From assembly GCA_937923375.1 (NCBI GenBank), contig CALAJG010000060.1, positions 1 through 23,386 of the forward strand: a stretch of 23,386 bases of DNA, in the 5' to 3' direction. The position numbers and the translations under genes were made by a program. The stretch comes from an uncultured Leucothrix sp. Its GTDB lineage: Bacteria; Pseudomonadota; Gammaproteobacteria; Thiotrichales; Thiotrichaceae. Below, one piece after another: positions 22,616-23,386 of this stretch; within the stretch, counting starts at the first letter, position 1; each line of letters opens with the position of its first letter. The notes below the pieces were generated by a model that was not told the DNA's origin, searched no databases, and was given only the letters and a program-made list of their open reading frames with translations.

Positions 22616-23386
22616 ATGAGAAAACTCCCGCTATTCATTGCAACAGGCCTTATCGCAACGACTACAGCTTATACCTCTGCTGTATCAGCCCGTGATTATA
22701 TTGAAGTCGTCGGATCTTCGACGGTGTACCCTTTTTCAACCGTTGTCGCTGAAACTTTCGGTAATAAAACCAAATTTAAAACCCCAAAAATCGAATCAAC
22801 CGGTACCGGTGGCGGAATGAAGCTGTTTTGCTCAGGAACAGGCGTTAGCACCCCCGATATAACGAACGCCTCTCGCCGTATTAAAAAGAGTGAGTTCGAC
22901 ACTTGCCAAAAGAACGGTGTAACAGACATTCTGGAAATTCAGGTTGGTTTTGACGGCATTGCTATCGCCAATGCCAACACGGCCCCACAGATGAAGCTGA
23001 GTCGAAAAGACCTGTTCCTGGCATTAGCAAAATCAGTCCCCGGATCTAAAGATGGCGAGCTGATTGCTAATCCGTACCAGACCTGGAAGGACGTCAATCC
23101 AGCGCTACCTGCCACAAAAATCGAAGTGATTGGCCCGCCTCCAACTTCTGGTACGCGTGATGCATTCGTTGAGCTGGCGATGGAAGGTGGCTGCAAAGCT
23201 TTCGACTTCATTAAAGAAATGAAGAAGTCAGACAGTAATCTATACAAAGAAACTTGCCATGCGGTCCGCGAAGATGGTTTTTACGTTGAAGCGGGTGAAA
23301 ACGATAACCTTATCGTTCAGAAGCTTGAGAAAAACCCTGATGCACTCGGCATATTTGGATTTAGCTTTTTGGATCAAAACTCAGAC
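22616..23386 (+). CDS. pstS: phosphate ABC transporter substrate-binding protein PstS (3' end outside window)
   Basis: The reading frame is open for 257 codons to the window edge. A signal peptide (MRKLPLFIATGLIATTTAYTSAVSA) ends near residue 25. The mature protein begins DYIEVVGSSTVYPFSTVVAE and has STGTGGGMKLFC, DITNASRRIKKSEF and PPPTSGTRDAF. These are the phosphate-binding loops of the PstS type common in marine gamma- and alphaproteobacteria. It should capture inorganic phosphate in the periplasm for PstCAB. Four or more cysteines (in KLFCSG, DTCQK, GGCKA and ETCHA) suggest disulfides. ATG 22616 follows a GAGAGAGAG ribosome binding site and a Pho box. The pstCAB genes probably follow beyond the edge. 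Confidence 0.93.
   Translation, partial: MRKLPLFIATGLIATTTAYTSAVSARDYIEVVGSSTVYPFSTVVAETFGNKTKFKTPKIESTGTGGGMKLFCSGTGVSTPDITNASRRIKKSEFDTCQKNGVTDILEIQVGFDGIAIANANTAPQMKLSRKDLFLALAKSVPGSKDGELIANPYQTWKDVNPALPATKIEVIGPPPTSGTRDAFVELAMEGGCKAFDFIKEMKKSDSNLYKETCHAVREDGFYVEAGENDNLIVQKLEKNPDALGIFGFSFLDQNSD

Noticed and set aside
22638..22820. 60-codon ORF inside the pstS start
   Set aside because: It is an out-of-frame shadow of the PstS signal peptide and first strands, which read clearly in the 22616 frame.

Overview
The window comes from a gammaproteobacterial chromosome. The order trpF-trpB-trpA-accD-folC-dedD-cvpA-purF, the mreBCD cluster, rluB, type IV pilins and a PhoB/PstS pair all point there. 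Base composition is moderate (roughly mid-40s % GC by eye, not counted). I cannot name the genus; a marine or environmental lineage is a guess from the PstS type and the neighbouring cytochrome P450. Almost every gene is intact and of normal family length. I see no insertion sequence, prophage, CRISPR array, rRNA or tRNA.

Layout. 1-267 is the 3' end of a cytochrome P450. 342-9998 is a long, tightly packed plus-strand block: trpF, trpB, trpA (last steps of tryptophan synthesis), accD (fatty-acid synthesis), folC (folate), a DedD-like SPOR protein, cvpA, purF (purine synthesis), a leaderless YkuD-domain enzyme that overlaps purF, and a glycerophosphodiester phosphodiesterase. 10012-12492 is mreB-mreC-mreD on the minus strand (rod shape), with a good sigma-70 promoter in front of mreB. 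12726-16269 (plus) holds an esterase-like hydrolase, an MltA-type lytic transglycosylase without a lipobox, and a membrane-anchored coiled-coil protein of unknown function. 16293-19147 (minus) holds an Atm1-type ABC exporter and a class I PPK2 polyphosphate kinase, separated by a terminator-like hairpin that runs into the exporter start codon. 19312-20124 is rluB.

The last part has a sigma-54-type promoter driving two tandem type IV pilin genes, with a strong hairpin between them. It then has phoB (no phoR in view), a 321-base gap and the start of pstS, which runs off the window. The pstS promoter carries a clear Pho box. Just upstream of it is a compact structured element: an 11-bp inverted repeat closing over a 27-codon ORF with a good ribosome binding site. 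I do not recognise it.

The most interesting places are non-coding or at gene starts: the phoB-pstS structured element, the hairpin at the ABC exporter start, the missing AUG start of mreC, the A8 run that could join purF to the YkuD gene, and the tandem pilins. The 404-residue coiled-coil protein and the signal-less YkuD enzyme are the proteins most worth following up. I found no obvious new multi-gene system; most of the window is core housekeeping DNA.
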